In this document: in pieces, positions 17,823 through 26,953 of the stretch
How positions within the stretch are numbered: the first letter of the stretch is position 1
Layout: each line of letters opens with the position of its first letter
Notes under the pieces: model-generated
Database searches by the model: none
Told to the model about the DNA's origin: nothing
Seen by the model: the letters and a program-made list of their open reading frames with translations, nothing else
Made by a program: the position numbers and the translations under genes
DNA from: Devosia litorisediminis
Lineage (GTDB): Bacteria > Pseudomonadota > Alphaproteobacteria > Rhizobiales > Devosiaceae
Assembly (NCBI RefSeq): GCF_018334155.1
Contig: NZ_JAGXTP010000001.1
Location: 2,418,001-2,482,000, forward strand
Reading direction: 5' to 3'
Length of the DNA: 64,000 bases

Positions 17823-18422
17823 ATGCCGGTCATGATCGAGCCAAGCAAATCAGAACAGACCCGCCAGCGCATCCTGACGACAGGGCGCAAGCTGGTGCTG
17901 GGTGTGGGTTTTACCGGGATGGGCCTGCAGGAGTTGCTGAGCGTCAGCGGCGTTCCCAAGGGGTCATTTTATCACTACTTCGCCTCCAAAGAGGCGTTTG
18001 GCTGCGCCATGTTGGACGACTATGTCGCTGAGTATCTGGAACGCCTCGACCTTCTGGTGGCAGCGCCCCTGAGCGGTGGCGAGCGGTTGAAGCAGTACTG
18101 CCAGGCCTGGCTTTCGAGGGACGCTTCCACTTCGATCCCTGAAAACTGTCTGGTGGTGAAACTCGCCAGCGAAATTTCAGACATGTCCGAGGACATGCGG
18201 CTGATTTTTGATGCAGGCGTTATCGCACTGGACGAGCGGATTGAGCGCATTCTGCGCGAAGGCGTGGCGGATGGTTCGATCAAGCCAATTGCGGATCCGG
18301 CTGAAGCGGCAAGACTGCTCTACGGCCAGTGGTTGGGCGCAGCGATCCTGTCCAAGCTGAGCAAATCCCAGCAGTCGCTGCGCGATGCCCTCAACGATAC
18401 GAGCGCACGCTTTTTTCCCTGA
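17823..18422 (+). CDS. TetR/AcrR-family transcriptional regulator
   Basis: A 199-residue repressor-type protein. The N-terminal helix-turn-helix spans about residues 8-55 (TRQRILTTGRKL, then GMGLQELLSVSGVPKGSFYHYFASKE), which is a canonical TetR DNA-binding domain. The C-terminal ligand domain contains the ENCLVVKLASEI stretch common in the NemR/AcuR-like branch that senses electrophiles or acrylate. Two starts are possible, at 17823 and 17832. A palindromic operator sits just upstream, and an MDR reductase gene follows 59 bp downstream, suggesting a detoxification pair. Confidence 0.92.
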   Translation: MPVMIEPSKSEQTRQRILTTGRKLVLGVGFTGMGLQELLSVSGVPKGSFYHYFASKEAFGCAMLDDYVAEYLERLDLLVAAPLSGGERLKQYCQAWLSRDASTSIPENCLVVKLASEISDMSEDMRLIFDAGVIALDERIERILREGVADGSIKPIADPAEAARLLYGQWLGAAILSKLSKSQQSLRDALNDTSARFFP

Positions 18423-18481
18423 ACCCATTCGGCCCGCACCCCGCGTGCCAATTCAACAACGACCCAAGAAAGGACTTCGCC

Positions 18482-19459
18482 ATGCGCGCAGCAATCTATG
18501 AGACTTTTGGAAATCCCGCTGACGTCACCAAACTGGGCGATGTCGCCCAGCCCAATCCCGGTGCCGGCGAAGTGCGGATCCGCACCATCCTGTCGCCCAT
18601 CCACAATCATGATCTATGGACCACGCGCGGCAGCTATGGCTACAAGCCGACCCTGCCCGCCATCGGCGGCACCGAAGCTGTCGGCACCATTGATGCCGTT
18701 GGCGAAGGCGTCGACGCTGCGCTGGTTGGCAAACGCGTTGCCGCAGCTGGCATTCACGGCACCTGGGCCGAGTTCTTCATCGCCCAGGCCACCGGCATCG
18801 TGCCGCTGCCTGATGTGATTTCGGATGAAGCTGCAGCCCAGCTGATCGCCATGCCGTTCAGCGCGATTTCGCTTCTCGATTTCCTCACCGTCAAACAGGG
18901 TGACTGGATCGTCCAGACCGCCGCCAATGGCGCGGTAGGCAAGGTTCTGGCTGCGCTGACTGCCGAGCGTGGCATTGGTCTGGTCAATCTGGTGCGCCGT
19001 CAGGAAGCGGTGCAGGAACTGACCGATCTGGGCATGACCAATATCGTGGTGACCTCGGACGCGGACTGGATCGATCAGGTCAAGGCCATCACCGGTCCTG
19101 ATGGCGCCCGCGCTGCCGTGGATTCGGTGGGTGGCGCGGTTGGCGCCGGTCTGGTCGACGTGCTGGGCGAAGCGGGCGAACTGGTGGTGTTTGGCACTGC
19201 AACCGGCGAACCCATGCCGCTGAACTCGGGTGCCATCATCTTCAAGCACATCACCATCAAGGGCTTCTGGGGTGCCAAGGTCGGCGCCGCGATGGCCGCT
19301 GAAAAGAAGGGCAAGCTCATCGGCGAGCTGGTGACCCTCGCGGCTCAGGGCAAGCTGCCCCTACCCGTTGGTGGCATTTTCGATCTGGCCGATGCCGCCA
19401 AGGCGATGGACGCTGCCCTGGTGCCGGGCCGCGCTGGCAAGGTCCTGCTGCGCGCCTAG
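18482..19459 (+). CDS. MDR reductase, zinc-independent (enoyl/quinone reductase-like)
   Basis: A 325-residue medium-chain reductase. The GroES-like N-terminal half contains GAGEVRIRTI and IGGTEAVGTI, and the Rossmann half has AANGAVGKV near residue 140, resembling trans-2-enoyl-thioester reductases more than zinc alcohol dehydrogenases. AAGGAC precedes the ATG at 18482; the longer frame to 18329 overlaps the TetR gene and is not used. Its position behind a TetR regulator and operator suggests induction by a reactive carbonyl or enoyl compound. Substrate unknown. Confidence 0.88.
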   Translation: MRAAIYETFGNPADVTKLGDVAQPNPGAGEVRIRTILSPIHNHDLWTTRGSYGYKPTLPAIGGTEAVGTIDAVGEGVDAALVGKRVAAAGIHGTWAEFFIAQATGIVPLPDVISDEAAAQLIAMPFSAISLLDFLTVKQGDWIVQTAANGAVGKVLAALTAERGIGLVNLVRRQEAVQELTDLGMTNIVVTSDADWIDQVKAITGPDGARAAVDSVGGAVGAGLVDVLGEAGELVVFGTATGEPMPLNSGAIIFKHITIKGFWGAKVGAAMAAEKKGKLIGELVTLAAQGKLPLPVGGIFDLADAAKAMDAALVPGRAGKVLLRA

Positions 19460-19483
19460 GTTCCGGTCCGCCAAAACGACGAG

Positions 19484-19506
19484 GGGCCCGCCACATCGGC
19501 GGGCCC
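19484..19506. terminator. GC-rich hairpin between convergent genes
   Basis: A perfect 9-bp stem GGGCCCGCC/GGCGGGCCC with a 5-nt loop lies between the MDR reductase and the GNAT gene. T tracts are short on both sides, so it may be a weak bidirectional terminator. Confidence 0.5.
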
Positions 19507-19541
19507 TGTTGCCCAAGATGACGGGGCGACTTTCTGCGCCT

Positions 19542-20039
19542 TCAGCTGGCTTCAAGGGCCGGCGCGAAGAGCAGCTCACCCGCCGGGGCCTCGCCCACGA
19601 AGACGATCCGCTGGACAATCCGCGCTTCCAGGTCGCGATAGCTAATTGCCCCATCGCTTGCAAACCCCATTGGACCATAAACTTTGGGATTGCCAATAAG
19701 CGCGCATCCTGCGGCGCCCGCTGATCTGAGGCAGTCCAGACCACAGGAAATTAGCGCCCGGCCAATGCCGTTGCGCTGCATGTCGGGCTCTACCGACACC
19801 GGCCCCAGTCCATACCAATCCCCGTGAACGCCATTGATGCTCGCCGGCGAAAAGGCGACATGCCCCACAATCCGCCCGTCGATTTCGACGACAAGGGAAA
19901 GGGTGAGATCGCCCGACGCCCGCAGTTCGCCAATCAACGACGCCTCGGTGCCATCTGCGAAGGCCATTGGCGCAAAGGCGCGCTCGGTGAGCTGGTGGAT
20001 GGCGTCCTCGTCGCCAGGTTGTTCGTCGCGGATTATCAA
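19542..20039 (-). CDS. GNAT-family N-acetyltransferase (YhbS-like)
   Basis: A 165-residue acetyltransferase using acetyl-CoA. The central fold shows VGHVAFSP, LGPVSVEPDMQ and the acetyl-CoA binding loop QRNGIGRALI, followed by the YGPMGF segment typical of the YhbS-like group. The frame begins at a TTG at 20051, but the TTG at 20039 follows GGAGGCAGG at good spacing and gives the expected IIRDEQPGDE start. The acceptor substrate is unknown. It is co-directional with mutY, 79 bp downstream of it. Confidence 0.85.
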   Translation of the reverse strand: MIIRDEQPGDEDAIHQLTERAFAPMAFADGTEASLIGELRASGDLTLSLVVEIDGRIVGHVAFSPASINGVHGDWYGLGPVSVEPDMQRNGIGRALISCGLDCLRSAGAAGCALIGNPKVYGPMGFASDGAISYRDLEARIVQRIVFVGEAPAGELLFAPALEAS

Positions 20040-20118
20040 ACCTGCCTCCAATCACCATGCAAACGGCGTGGGTCCGCAAGAAGCGTAGCGCAGTTTTGGA
20101 TGATTGAAAAAGTGCGGC

Positions 20119-21201
20119 CTATTCCAGCCCGGCTGCCGCCAGCACCTTGCGGAACAAAGTCGGCAGGGCTTCACCCTTGAGCGCTGCAGGCTCGGCCCAC
20201 CAGCCGCCCTCAAGCGCATCGGGCTCCACCGCGGCGGACCACACCTCGAGCTCAAGCCGGAAATGGGTGAAAATGTGCACCACTTGCCCGCGATGCTGCC
20301 ACTCGCCGTCCATTGGATAGGTGACCTCAACCAGTTCAGCGGCCCAGTCCGATCCTGGCACTTCGGTCATGCCGCCGAGCAGGCCTTTGGTCGGGCGGCT
20401 CTGCAGATAGACGTCGCCTGCCGCGTCGAGCATGACGAAGGCATGGCCCTTGCGCACCGGGCGCTCGGCCTTGGCCGGTTTGATCGGATAGAGGGTGGGT
20501 TCGCCCTGTCGGGTAGCAATGCAACCCGGCTGGATCGGACACAGCATGCAGGCGGCCGCACGGGGGGCGCAGATCGTGGCGCCCAGATCCATCATGGCCT
20601 GGGCAAAATCGCCGGCGCGTTGCGGCACTGATGCCTGCAGCGCCGCGCGCAATTCCTCCTTGGCCTCGCGCACGGGCACGTCGAGCGCATAATAGCGCGC
20701 CAGCACCCGGTCGAGATTGCCATCGAGCACGGCAACCTGTTCGTCAAAACAGATCGCAGCGATGGCCGCGCTTGTATAGGCGCCAATACCCGGCAGGGTT
20801 TGCAGACCCGCCGAGGTTTGGGGAAACTGCCCCGCATGCTCATTCACCACCGCCTGGGCGCAGGCATGCAGATTGCGGGCGCGGGCGTAATAGCCCAACC
20901 CGGCCCATTCCTTCAGCACGGAGTCCAGTGGTGCGGCAGCCAGATCAAACACGGTTGGCCACAGGCTGGTGAAGCGTACGAAATAGCTTCTGACCGTCGC
21001 CACCGTGGTCTGTTGCAGCATCACTTCGCTCAGCCAAACCCGGTAGGGATCGGGGTGCTCTCCTTTTGCGCGGGCCGCTGGCGCGACACGCCAGGGCAGA
21101 TCGCGGGCATGGCGATCATACCAGGCGAGGACAGACGGCGCGTCGATAAGGGCAGGATCGGACAGGTGCATGGGCGGCAGATTTGGAGTAGGACAGGCCA
21201 A
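20119..21201 (-). CDS. mutY: A/G-specific adenine DNA glycosylase
   Basis: MutY removes adenine mispaired with 8-oxoguanine. The protein is up to 360 residues. It shows the catalytic Glu in SEVMLQQT, the helix-hairpin-helix LQTLPGIGAYTSAAI, the catalytic Asp segment VLDGNLDRVLAR, and a complete 4Fe-4S motif of four Cys spaced 6-2-5 in CAPRAAACMLCPIQPGC. The C-terminal NUDIX-like domain for 8-oxoG recognition follows (LLGGMTEVPGSDW). The start is uncertain: a TTG at 21201 has GAAGGAC upstream, while an ATG at 21171 lacks one. It is divergent from the DUF721 gene across a very short gap. Confidence 0.95.
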   Translation of the reverse strand: MACPTPNLPPMHLSDPALIDAPSVLAWYDRHARDLPWRVAPAARAKGEHPDPYRVWLSEVMLQQTTVATVRSYFVRFTSLWPTVFDLAAAPLDSVLKEWAGLGYYARARNLHACAQAVVNEHAGQFPQTSAGLQTLPGIGAYTSAAIAAICFDEQVAVLDGNLDRVLARYYALDVPVREAKEELRAALQASVPQRAGDFAQAMMDLGATICAPRAAACMLCPIQPGCIATRQGEPTLYPIKPAKAERPVRKGHAFVMLDAAGDVYLQSRPTKGLLGGMTEVPGSDWAAELVEVTYPMDGEWQHRGQVVHIFTHFRLELEVWSAAVEPDALEGGWWAEPAALKGEALPTLFRKVLAAAGLE

Positions 21202-21241
21202 CGCGCAAGTCCTTCACCCCACAGTGTCACCGCATAGACCC

Positions 21242-21757
21242 ATGGCCAAAGACGATCTTCCAGAACCCAAGCGCCGCAACCGCACCATGAGTGTGGCCGA
21301 CGTGCTGTCGGGTGCGCTGGATCCGGTGCTGAAAAAGCGTGGCTTCGCCAGTCGCGATATCATCGAACACTGGTCAGTGATGGCGCCAAAGCCCTATGAC
21401 GAAGTGGCCATTCCCGACAAGCTGAGCTGGCCACGCGGCGAGCGCAGCGCCGAGGGCGCCACGCTGGTGCTGCGCTGCGTGCCGGGCCATGCGCTGGCGA
21501 TTTCGCATGAAGGCGAAAAGATCGCGGCCGCGGTCAATCGCTATTTCGGCTTTGTGCTGGTGGGCTCTGTCAGATTGTCGGCCGAGCCATTCACACCCGG
21601 TTCAGGCAAAAAAGACGATGCTCCTTTTCAACCGAGCGAGAGCGTGATTGCCAAGGTCGGGGCCCAGGTGGCCGAAGTGGAAAACGAGGATTTGCGCGAG
21701 GCGTTACGGACATTGGGACACGCACTGTCCACCCGGTCGGAGCGAAATAATGGATAG
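21242..21757 (+). CDS. DUF721-family protein (DciA-like)
   Basis: A 171-residue protein of the DUF721 family, some members of which (DciA) help load the replicative helicase. The N-terminal helical part contains SVADVLSGALDPVLKKRGF, and the domain core has the IIEHWSVMAP and LVLRCVPGHALAIS strands. The ATG at 21242 is chosen because homologues start near MAKDDLPEPK; no clear ribosome-binding sequence precedes it. It stands between divergent mutY and the DsbA-like gene, 90 bp before the latter. A helicase-loading role is family knowledge and not visible here. Confidence 0.85.
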   Translation: MAKDDLPEPKRRNRTMSVADVLSGALDPVLKKRGFASRDIIEHWSVMAPKPYDEVAIPDKLSWPRGERSAEGATLVLRCVPGHALAISHEGEKIAAAVNRYFGFVLVGSVRLSAEPFTPGSGKKDDAPFQPSESVIAKVGAQVAEVENEDLREALRTLGHALSTRSERNNG

Positions 21758-21847
21758 TGTGTTCACCGAGCAGTGATGAGCATGCCTACTTGCTCCCACA
21801 TTTGTCCCGTGTAGTGTCGCCGCAAAGAAAAAACAGGAGCGTTAGCC

Positions 21848-22651
21848 GTGAATTTTACCCGCCGTGACACCCTTATGCTGGCCGCTGCCGCATCGGCTTT
21901 GAGCCTGTGCGGGGTCGCCACCGCCAACGCTGCTGAAGGCGACATGGTCGCTGTTGATCAGTTGATGGCGCCCGCCGGTGACTATGTCGACCACGCCGAA
22001 GGCAGCCCTGACGCGCCTGTGACCGTGATCGAATATGCCTCACCGACCTGCCCGCACTGCGCCACTTTCGCCAATGAAGTGCTGCCCGATTTCATCGAAG
22101 CCTATGTCGATACCGGCAAGGTCTATCTGATCACCCGCCCGTTTGTGCGCAATGTGCTCGATGCGGCTGTGTTCATGCTGGCTGAAGCCGCTGGCCCGGA
22201 CAATTACCACAATGTGGTCGCCACCTATTTCAAGACCCAGACCACATGGGCCAGTTCGGACAAGCCACGCGACGCGATTCTGGAAATCGCCAAGCAGCTC
22301 GGCTTTACCCAGGAAACTTTCGACGCCGCATTGACGAATCAGGCCCTGTTTACCGGGATGGAAGCGGTGCGTGAGCAGGCACTGAACGATTTCGGGCTCG
22401 TGGGAACGCCGACATTCTATGTCAACGGCAAGACACTCAGTGGTGACAAGACGCTTGAAGAGCTCGCTGCCGCGATCGACCCGCTTGTGCCTGCCGATTT
22501 CGTGGCGCCAACGCCTGTGGCAGCGGACGCAATGGCGCCTGCTGCTGACGCAATGGCTCCAGCCGACGCGATGGCGCCTGCCGCTGATGCGATGGCTCCG
22601 GCTGACGCAATGGCGCCTGCTGCCGATGCGATGGCACCCGCTGCGCAATAA
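21848..22651 (+). CDS. DsbA-family thiol-disulfide protein with repetitive tail
   Basis: A 267-residue exported protein. The N-terminus has a Tat-like RRDTLM motif and a hydrophobic stretch ending in ANAA. The thioredoxin-fold domain holds the active site Cys68-Pro-His-Cys71 and the cis-Pro loop GTPTFYVNG (cis-Pro at 188), as in DsbA-like oxidases and disulfide chaperones. From about residue 225 the tail is six repeats of (A)ADAMAP, rich in Met, Ala and Pro, which is not part of the family fold. Start is GTG with AGGAGC upstream. smc follows after 36 bp. Likely acts in periplasmic disulfide formation. Confidence 0.92.
   Translation: MNFTRRDTLMLAAAASALSLCGVATANAAEGDMVAVDQLMAPAGDYVDHAEGSPDAPVTVIEYASPTCPHCATFANEVLPDFIEAYVDTGKVYLITRPFVRNVLDAAVFMLAEAAGPDNYHNVVATYFKTQTTWASSDKPRDAILEIAKQLGFTQETFDAALTNQALFTGMEAVREQALNDFGLVGTPTFYVNGKTLSGDKTLEELAAAIDPLVPADFVAPTPVAADAMAPAADAMAPADAMAPAADAMAPADAMAPAADAMAPAAQ
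22520..22648 (+). repeat. In-frame tandem repeat coding (A)ADAMAP
   Basis: Six tandem units of 18 or 21 bp encode the alternating heptad AADAMAP and hexad ADAMAP at the end of the DsbA-like protein. The DNA copies are close to each other (GCG/GCA ATG GCG/GCT CC), which favours slippage and copy-number change. Confidence 0.85.
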
Positions 22652-22687
22652 TCTGAGCTTAGGCAGCGCTACCACGGTGGCGCTGCC

Positions 22688-25600
22688 ATGAAGTTTTCAC
22701 GCCTTAAACTGCACGGCTTCAAATCGTTCTCTGACGAGACCACTCTTGTCATGGAACCCGGGCTGACCGGCATTGTCGGCCCCAATGGCTGCGGCAAATC
22801 CAATCTGGTCGAGGCCATGCGCTGGGTGATGGGCGAAAGCTCATACAAGGCGATGCGTGCCTCGGGCATGGATGACGTGATCTTTTCGGGATCGGGCAAT
22901 CGCCCGGGCCGCAACTCGGCCGAAGTCACCCTGGTGCTCGACAATTCCGACCGCACCGCCCCGGCTGCGCTGAACAACGCCGATATTCTTGAAGTCACCC
23001 GCCGCATTGAGCGCGAGGCCGGGTCGGTCTATCGCGTCAATGGCAAGGAAGTGCGCGCCCGCGACGTGCAATTGCTGTTTGCCGATGCCTCGACCGGCGC
23101 CCATTCTCCCGCCATGGTGCGCCAGGGTCAGATCGGCGAGCTGATCGCCGCCAAGCCCACTGCCCGCCGCGCATTGCTCGAAGAGGCCGCCGGCATTTCG
23201 GGGCTGCATTCGCGCCGCCATGAGGCCGAATTGCGGCTGCGGGCTGCCGAGGCAAATCTTGAACGCGTCGATGACATTATCGCGCAGGTCGAAACCCAGC
23301 TGGAAACCCTCAAGCGCCAGGCCCGTCTGGCCACGCGCTATCGTGGGCTGAGCGGCGATATTCGCCGCGCTGAAGCCACACTGTTTCACATTCGCTGGGT
23401 CGCCGCGCGCTACGCCGAAAAAGAGACTCAAGCCCAGCAGGCGGTGCTGGTGCGCGAACTGGCCGATGCCACCCATCTCGAATTGCAGGCGCAGAAAAAG
23501 CTCGAAGCCGCTGATGCGGCCCTGCAGCCCTTGCGTGATCGCGAGGCGGTCACCGGTGCCGTGCTGCAGCGCTACACTATTCTGTCGGAACAGCTGGCCG
23601 AGGAAGCGCGGCGCGCCAGCCAGCGTCAGGCCGAACTGCAGGATCGTATTCGCCAGCTAGCCGCCGATGGCCAGCGTGAGCGTGATCTGGTGGCCGAGAG
23701 CGAAACGACGCTGGCGACCAATGCTGAAGAACTCGGCAAGTTGCAGGCCGATGGCGCGGCCGCTCAGGCCGATTTTGACATCGCCCGAGGTGACGCTGAC
23801 GCCGCCAAGGCTGCTGTTGCCGCTGCTGAGATCGAAGCCCGCAACGCTGCAGATGCGCTGGCTCAGGTGCGGGCACGCCGCGATCAGGCCGAGCGCAGCA
23901 AGCGGGATGCGGACACCCGCATGGCGCGGCTGACCCAGCAGATTGCTGATGTCGAAACCGAAGCCCGCAACATCGCTGCCAGACTCGATGCCGATGAAAC
24001 GCTGAACCAGAAACGCACGGCGCTTGTCGAAGCACAAAGCCGCACGGTGGAAACCGAGCAGGCTGCCACCCTTGCCGAAGAGGCTACCGCTGTCGCCCAA
24101 TCCAAGCTTGACGCTGCCCGGCCGCGTCTGGCCGAGATCGATGCGGCGCTGAACCGGCTGGAAGCCGAAGCTACCACGCTGGGCAAGATGCTCAACGTGG
24201 GCTCCGGTCTGTGGCCGGCCATTGTCGACGAACTCAAGGTAACGCCGGGCTACGAAACCGCCCTGGGTGCGGCGCTGGGCGACGATCTTGAAGCCAGCTC
24301 GGATGCCGGTGCGCCCATGCACTGGTCTGTACCGGTCGATCATAGTGATGATGCCGCCCTGCCCCAGGCCGCCGAGCCCCTGTCGCGCTACGTTACAGGC
24401 AGCCCTTTGCTTAAGCGCCGTCTCGACCAGATCGGGCTGATCCACGCTGTTGACGGACCCAGCCTGATGCACGCGCTCAAGCCGGGCCAACGCCTGGTCA
24501 CACTTGAGGGTGCGGTCTGGCGCTGGGACGGTTTCATTGCTGCAGCCGACGCCCCCAGCGCCGCCGCCCAGCGCTTGGCGCAGCGCAACCGTCTGGCCGA
24601 ACTGGACGAGGAAATCACCCGCACCAAGGGTGAACGCAATGGCTGGAAGCGCGACGTGGATGCACTGGTCGCCGCGCTTGACGGCGCCCGTCAGGATGAG
24701 CGGCACAAGCGTGAAGCCTGGCGCGCTGCGCAACACGCCATTGGCGCAGCCCAGACCGAAGTCGACAAGGCGCAGCGCGCCATTGGCGACCTGACAACGC
24801 GACAGTCGACGCTCGAAGAAGCCCGCCTGCGCCTTGCCACCAGCCTGGGCGAAGCCGAAGCCCAGCGGGGCGAAGCCGAACAGGCGCTGGCCGCTGCTGG
24901 TACCGAGGACGATGCCGCCAGAATTGCTGATGCCAAACAGGGCGTGCTGACCGGCGCGCGCGAACGGGCAGATCAGGCTCGGCTCAAGCTGGGCAGCTTT
25001 GAAACCGCGGCTCAGATGCGGCGGGGCCGTGTGGCGCAGCTAGAGCGCGACACCCAGAGCTGGAGCCGCCGCCGCGACAGCGCCAGAGCGCAGCTATCAA
25101 CGCTTGATCAGCGCACCGCCGAAGTTCAGGCGCAGCTGGAAACTGCGAGCGAAACACCCGATGGCTTTGCCGCTCGCCGCGCGCAGCTCGACGATCAGAT
25201 CGAGACGGCGAAGATCGAACACAAGGCGGCAGGCGACAGCTTCAATGTGGCCCAGACCAGTCTGCGCGAGGCCGACAAGACTCTGCGACTGGCCAGCGAG
25301 ACACTCTCGAATGCACGGATCGAGCTGACCCGGATCGAAGAGCGCGTCAAAGGCTTCATCGCCCAGCGCCAGCAGATCGAACGCCAGATTGAAGAAACGC
25401 TGGATATCCCGGCTTCCAGAACGCTGGAAGCCTCAGGGATCAAGGCTGAAGAATCGCTGCCGACCGAAGCGGCAACCGAGCAGAAGGTTGATCGGCTCAA
25501 GGCCGAGCGCGAGCGCCTGGGCGGGGTCAATCTGTCGGCCGAAAGGGAAGCCATCGAGGTTCAGGAAAAGCTCGACCTGATGGTCAACGACAAGAACGAT

Positions 25601-26143
25601 CTGATCGAGGCCATCGCCAAGCTGCGCACCGGCATTTCCTCGCTCAACCGCGAGGGCCGCGCTCGGCTTAACGAGGCCTTCGTCAAGGTCAACGAACATT
25701 TCCAGGAGCTGTTCACCACGCTGTTTGGCGGCGGCACGGCCGAGCTGACCTTTGTCGAAAGCGACGATCCGCTCGAGGCGGGTCTGGAAATCATCGCCCG
25801 GCCACCCGGCAAGAAGCCCCAGACCATGACGCTGCTCTCGGGTGGCGAGCAGGCCCTGACCGCGATGAGCCTGATCTTTGCAGTGTTTTTGACCAATCCT
25901 GCGCCGATCTGCGTGCTCGACGAAGTCGATGCGCCGCTTGATGACGCCAATGTCGAGCGCTTCTGTAATCTGCTCGATTCCATGCGCCAGCGTACCAATA
26001 CGCGCTTCATGGTCATCACCCACAATCCGATCACCATGAGCCGCGTTGATCGCCTGTTCGGCGTCACCATGGCCGAACGCGGGGTCAGCCAGCTGGTCTC
26101 AGTCGACCTGACCACAGCCGAGACGTTTCTCGAAGTGGGATGA
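22688..26143 (+). CDS. smc: Chromosome segregation ATPase SMC
   Basis: Organises and helps segregate the chromosome with ScpA and ScpB. The 1151-residue protein has the full SMC layout: Walker A GPNGCGKSN at 31-39, a first long coiled coil, a hinge around 500-640, a second coiled coil, then signature LSGGEQ at 1050 and Walker B CVLDEVDAP from about 1075. The coils are rich in Ala, Glu, Arg and Gln. The length fits alphaproteobacterial SMC. scpA/scpB are not in this window. It lies 36 bp downstream of the DsbA-like gene, an arrangement I recall from other Hyphomicrobiales. Confidence 0.97.
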   Translation: MKFSRLKLHGFKSFSDETTLVMEPGLTGIVGPNGCGKSNLVEAMRWVMGESSYKAMRASGMDDVIFSGSGNRPGRNSAEVTLVLDNSDRTAPAALNNADILEVTRRIEREAGSVYRVNGKEVRARDVQLLFADASTGAHSPAMVRQGQIGELIAAKPTARRALLEEAAGISGLHSRRHEAELRLRAAEANLERVDDIIAQVETQLETLKRQARLATRYRGLSGDIRRAEATLFHIRWVAARYAEKETQAQQAVLVRELADATHLELQAQKKLEAADAALQPLRDREAVTGAVLQRYTILSEQLAEEARRASQRQAELQDRIRQLAADGQRERDLVAESETTLATNAEELGKLQADGAAAQADFDIARGDADAAKAAVAAAEIEARNAADALAQVRARRDQAERSKRDADTRMARLTQQIADVETEARNIAARLDADETLNQKRTALVEAQSRTVETEQAATLAEEATAVAQSKLDAARPRLAEIDAALNRLEAEATTLGKMLNVGSGLWPAIVDELKVTPGYETALGAALGDDLEASSDAGAPMHWSVPVDHSDDAALPQAAEPLSRYVTGSPLLKRRLDQIGLIHAVDGPSLMHALKPGQRLVTLEGAVWRWDGFIAAADAPSAAAQRLAQRNRLAELDEEITRTKGERNGWKRDVDALVAALDGARQDERHKREAWRAAQHAIGAAQTEVDKAQRAIGDLTTRQSTLEEARLRLATSLGEAEAQRGEAEQALAAAGTEDDAARIADAKQGVLTGARERADQARLKLGSFETAAQMRRGRVAQLERDTQSWSRRRDSARAQLSTLDQRTAEVQAQLETASETPDGFAARRAQLDDQIETAKIEHKAAGDSFNVAQTSLREADKTLRLASETLSNARIELTRIEERVKGFIAQRQQIERQIEETLDIPASRTLEASGIKAEESLPTEAATEQKVDRLKAERERLGGVNLSAEREAIEVQEKLDLMVNDKNDLIEAIAKLRTGISSLNREGRARLNEAFVKVNEHFQELFTTLFGGGTAELTFVESDDPLEAGLEIIARPPGKKPQTMTLLSGGEQALTAMSLIFAVFLTNPAPICVLDEVDAPLDDANVERFCNLLDSMRQRTNTRFMVITHNPITMSRVDRLFGVTMAERGVSQLVSVDLTTAETFLEVG

Positions 26144-26158
26144 AGCTCCTCGGGCCCG

Positions 26159-26491
26159 CTACTGCTGCGGTTCCAGCGACTTGAGATAGGCGATGATCGC
26201 CGAGGCCTGTTCGGGGTCGAACTCGAATTGCGGCATTTCGGGGTGGGCGGTCACGATTCCCTCGACCAGCGCCTCGCTGAGAAACGACACATCATAGCGC
26301 AGGTGGAGTTCGCGAAAGCGCGGCGCGATGGCCAATGGACTGTTGCCCGTTGACTGTGTGGCATGACAATCGGCGCAATACATGCTCACCAGCGCCTGTC
26401 CCTCGGCAACGCGATCAATGTCCTGGGCGACAAGCGGACCAGTGCCGAGCAGCACGAGCGTGGTGATCATTATGGCCTTGGGCAGGATCAT
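26159..26491 (-). CDS. Small secreted c-type cytochrome
   Basis: A 110-residue single-heme cytochrome c. After a signal peptide ending near VAQ (residue 23), the heme motif is Cys39-Ala-Asp-Cys42-His43, and Met86 in HPEMPQFE is the likely distal ligand. The C-terminal helix IIAYLKSL is typical of class I. The ATG at 26491 follows GGAG at 7 nt; the frame opens at 26509 with a TTG that is less likely. It is probably a periplasmic electron carrier. The gene is convergent with smc, 15 bp between stops. Confidence 0.9.
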   Translation of the reverse strand: MILPKAIMITTLVLLGTGPLVAQDIDRVAEGQALVSMYCADCHATQSTGNSPLAIAPRFRELHLRYDVSFLSEALVEGIVTAHPEMPQFEFDPEQASAIIAYLKSLEPQQ

Positions 26492-26953
26492 TGCAGTCTC
26501 CGGGATCAAAGCAGCATCAAGACCGACAGGACGTCGGACACGAGGCGCGATCGATCAACCCTATGCCCATGCAGGATCGGCGCATTGATTGGGATCAACT
26601 GGTGACGCAGCGCGGACCTTGTGAGGGCTTGGCCCCACGCACCCAAACGCCCCTTTAGTCCCCACCATGTGATCGGACACGCCAAGCACTGTGCCCACCG
26701 TCAAAACGAGGACCGCTTATGGTGTCCGCATGCCCGCTGGCAGTCGAGAATCCCCTGTCCCTCGCCCTGACTTCGCCACGTTCAAGGGTGGACAGCATGC
26801 CGCACCCCCGCGTCACGTCTTTTTCACCTGCAATAACAACAGCTTACAGTCGGTAAGGTTATCTTGACACTCTCGGACCCCACTACTATGTTGCGCGCGA
26901 CTTAAAAGGGCGTCCCGAAAACAACGGGGCACGGCCGACCGAGGAGTGAGCGG
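26492..26953. other. Intergenic region before the F0 ATP synthase operon
   Basis: A 462-bp stretch without a believable gene; ORFs here are short and lack ribosome-binding sequences. Its right end holds a strong promoter for atpI. The cytochrome c promoter must lie at the left end. Confidence 0.6.
26864..26892 (+). promoter_or_regulatory. Promoter of the atpIBEF'F operon
   Basis: TTGACA (26864-26869) and TATGTT (26887-26892) are separated by an ideal 17 bp. This gives a 5' leader of about 55 nt before atpI, which starts after a GAGGAGTGAG ribosome-binding sequence. Confidence 0.75.

Noticed and set aside
22520..22648. The tandem repeat considered as a CRISPR-like or mobile repeat
   Set aside because: Units are 18 or 21 bp, contiguous without spacers, and in frame with the DsbA-like protein.
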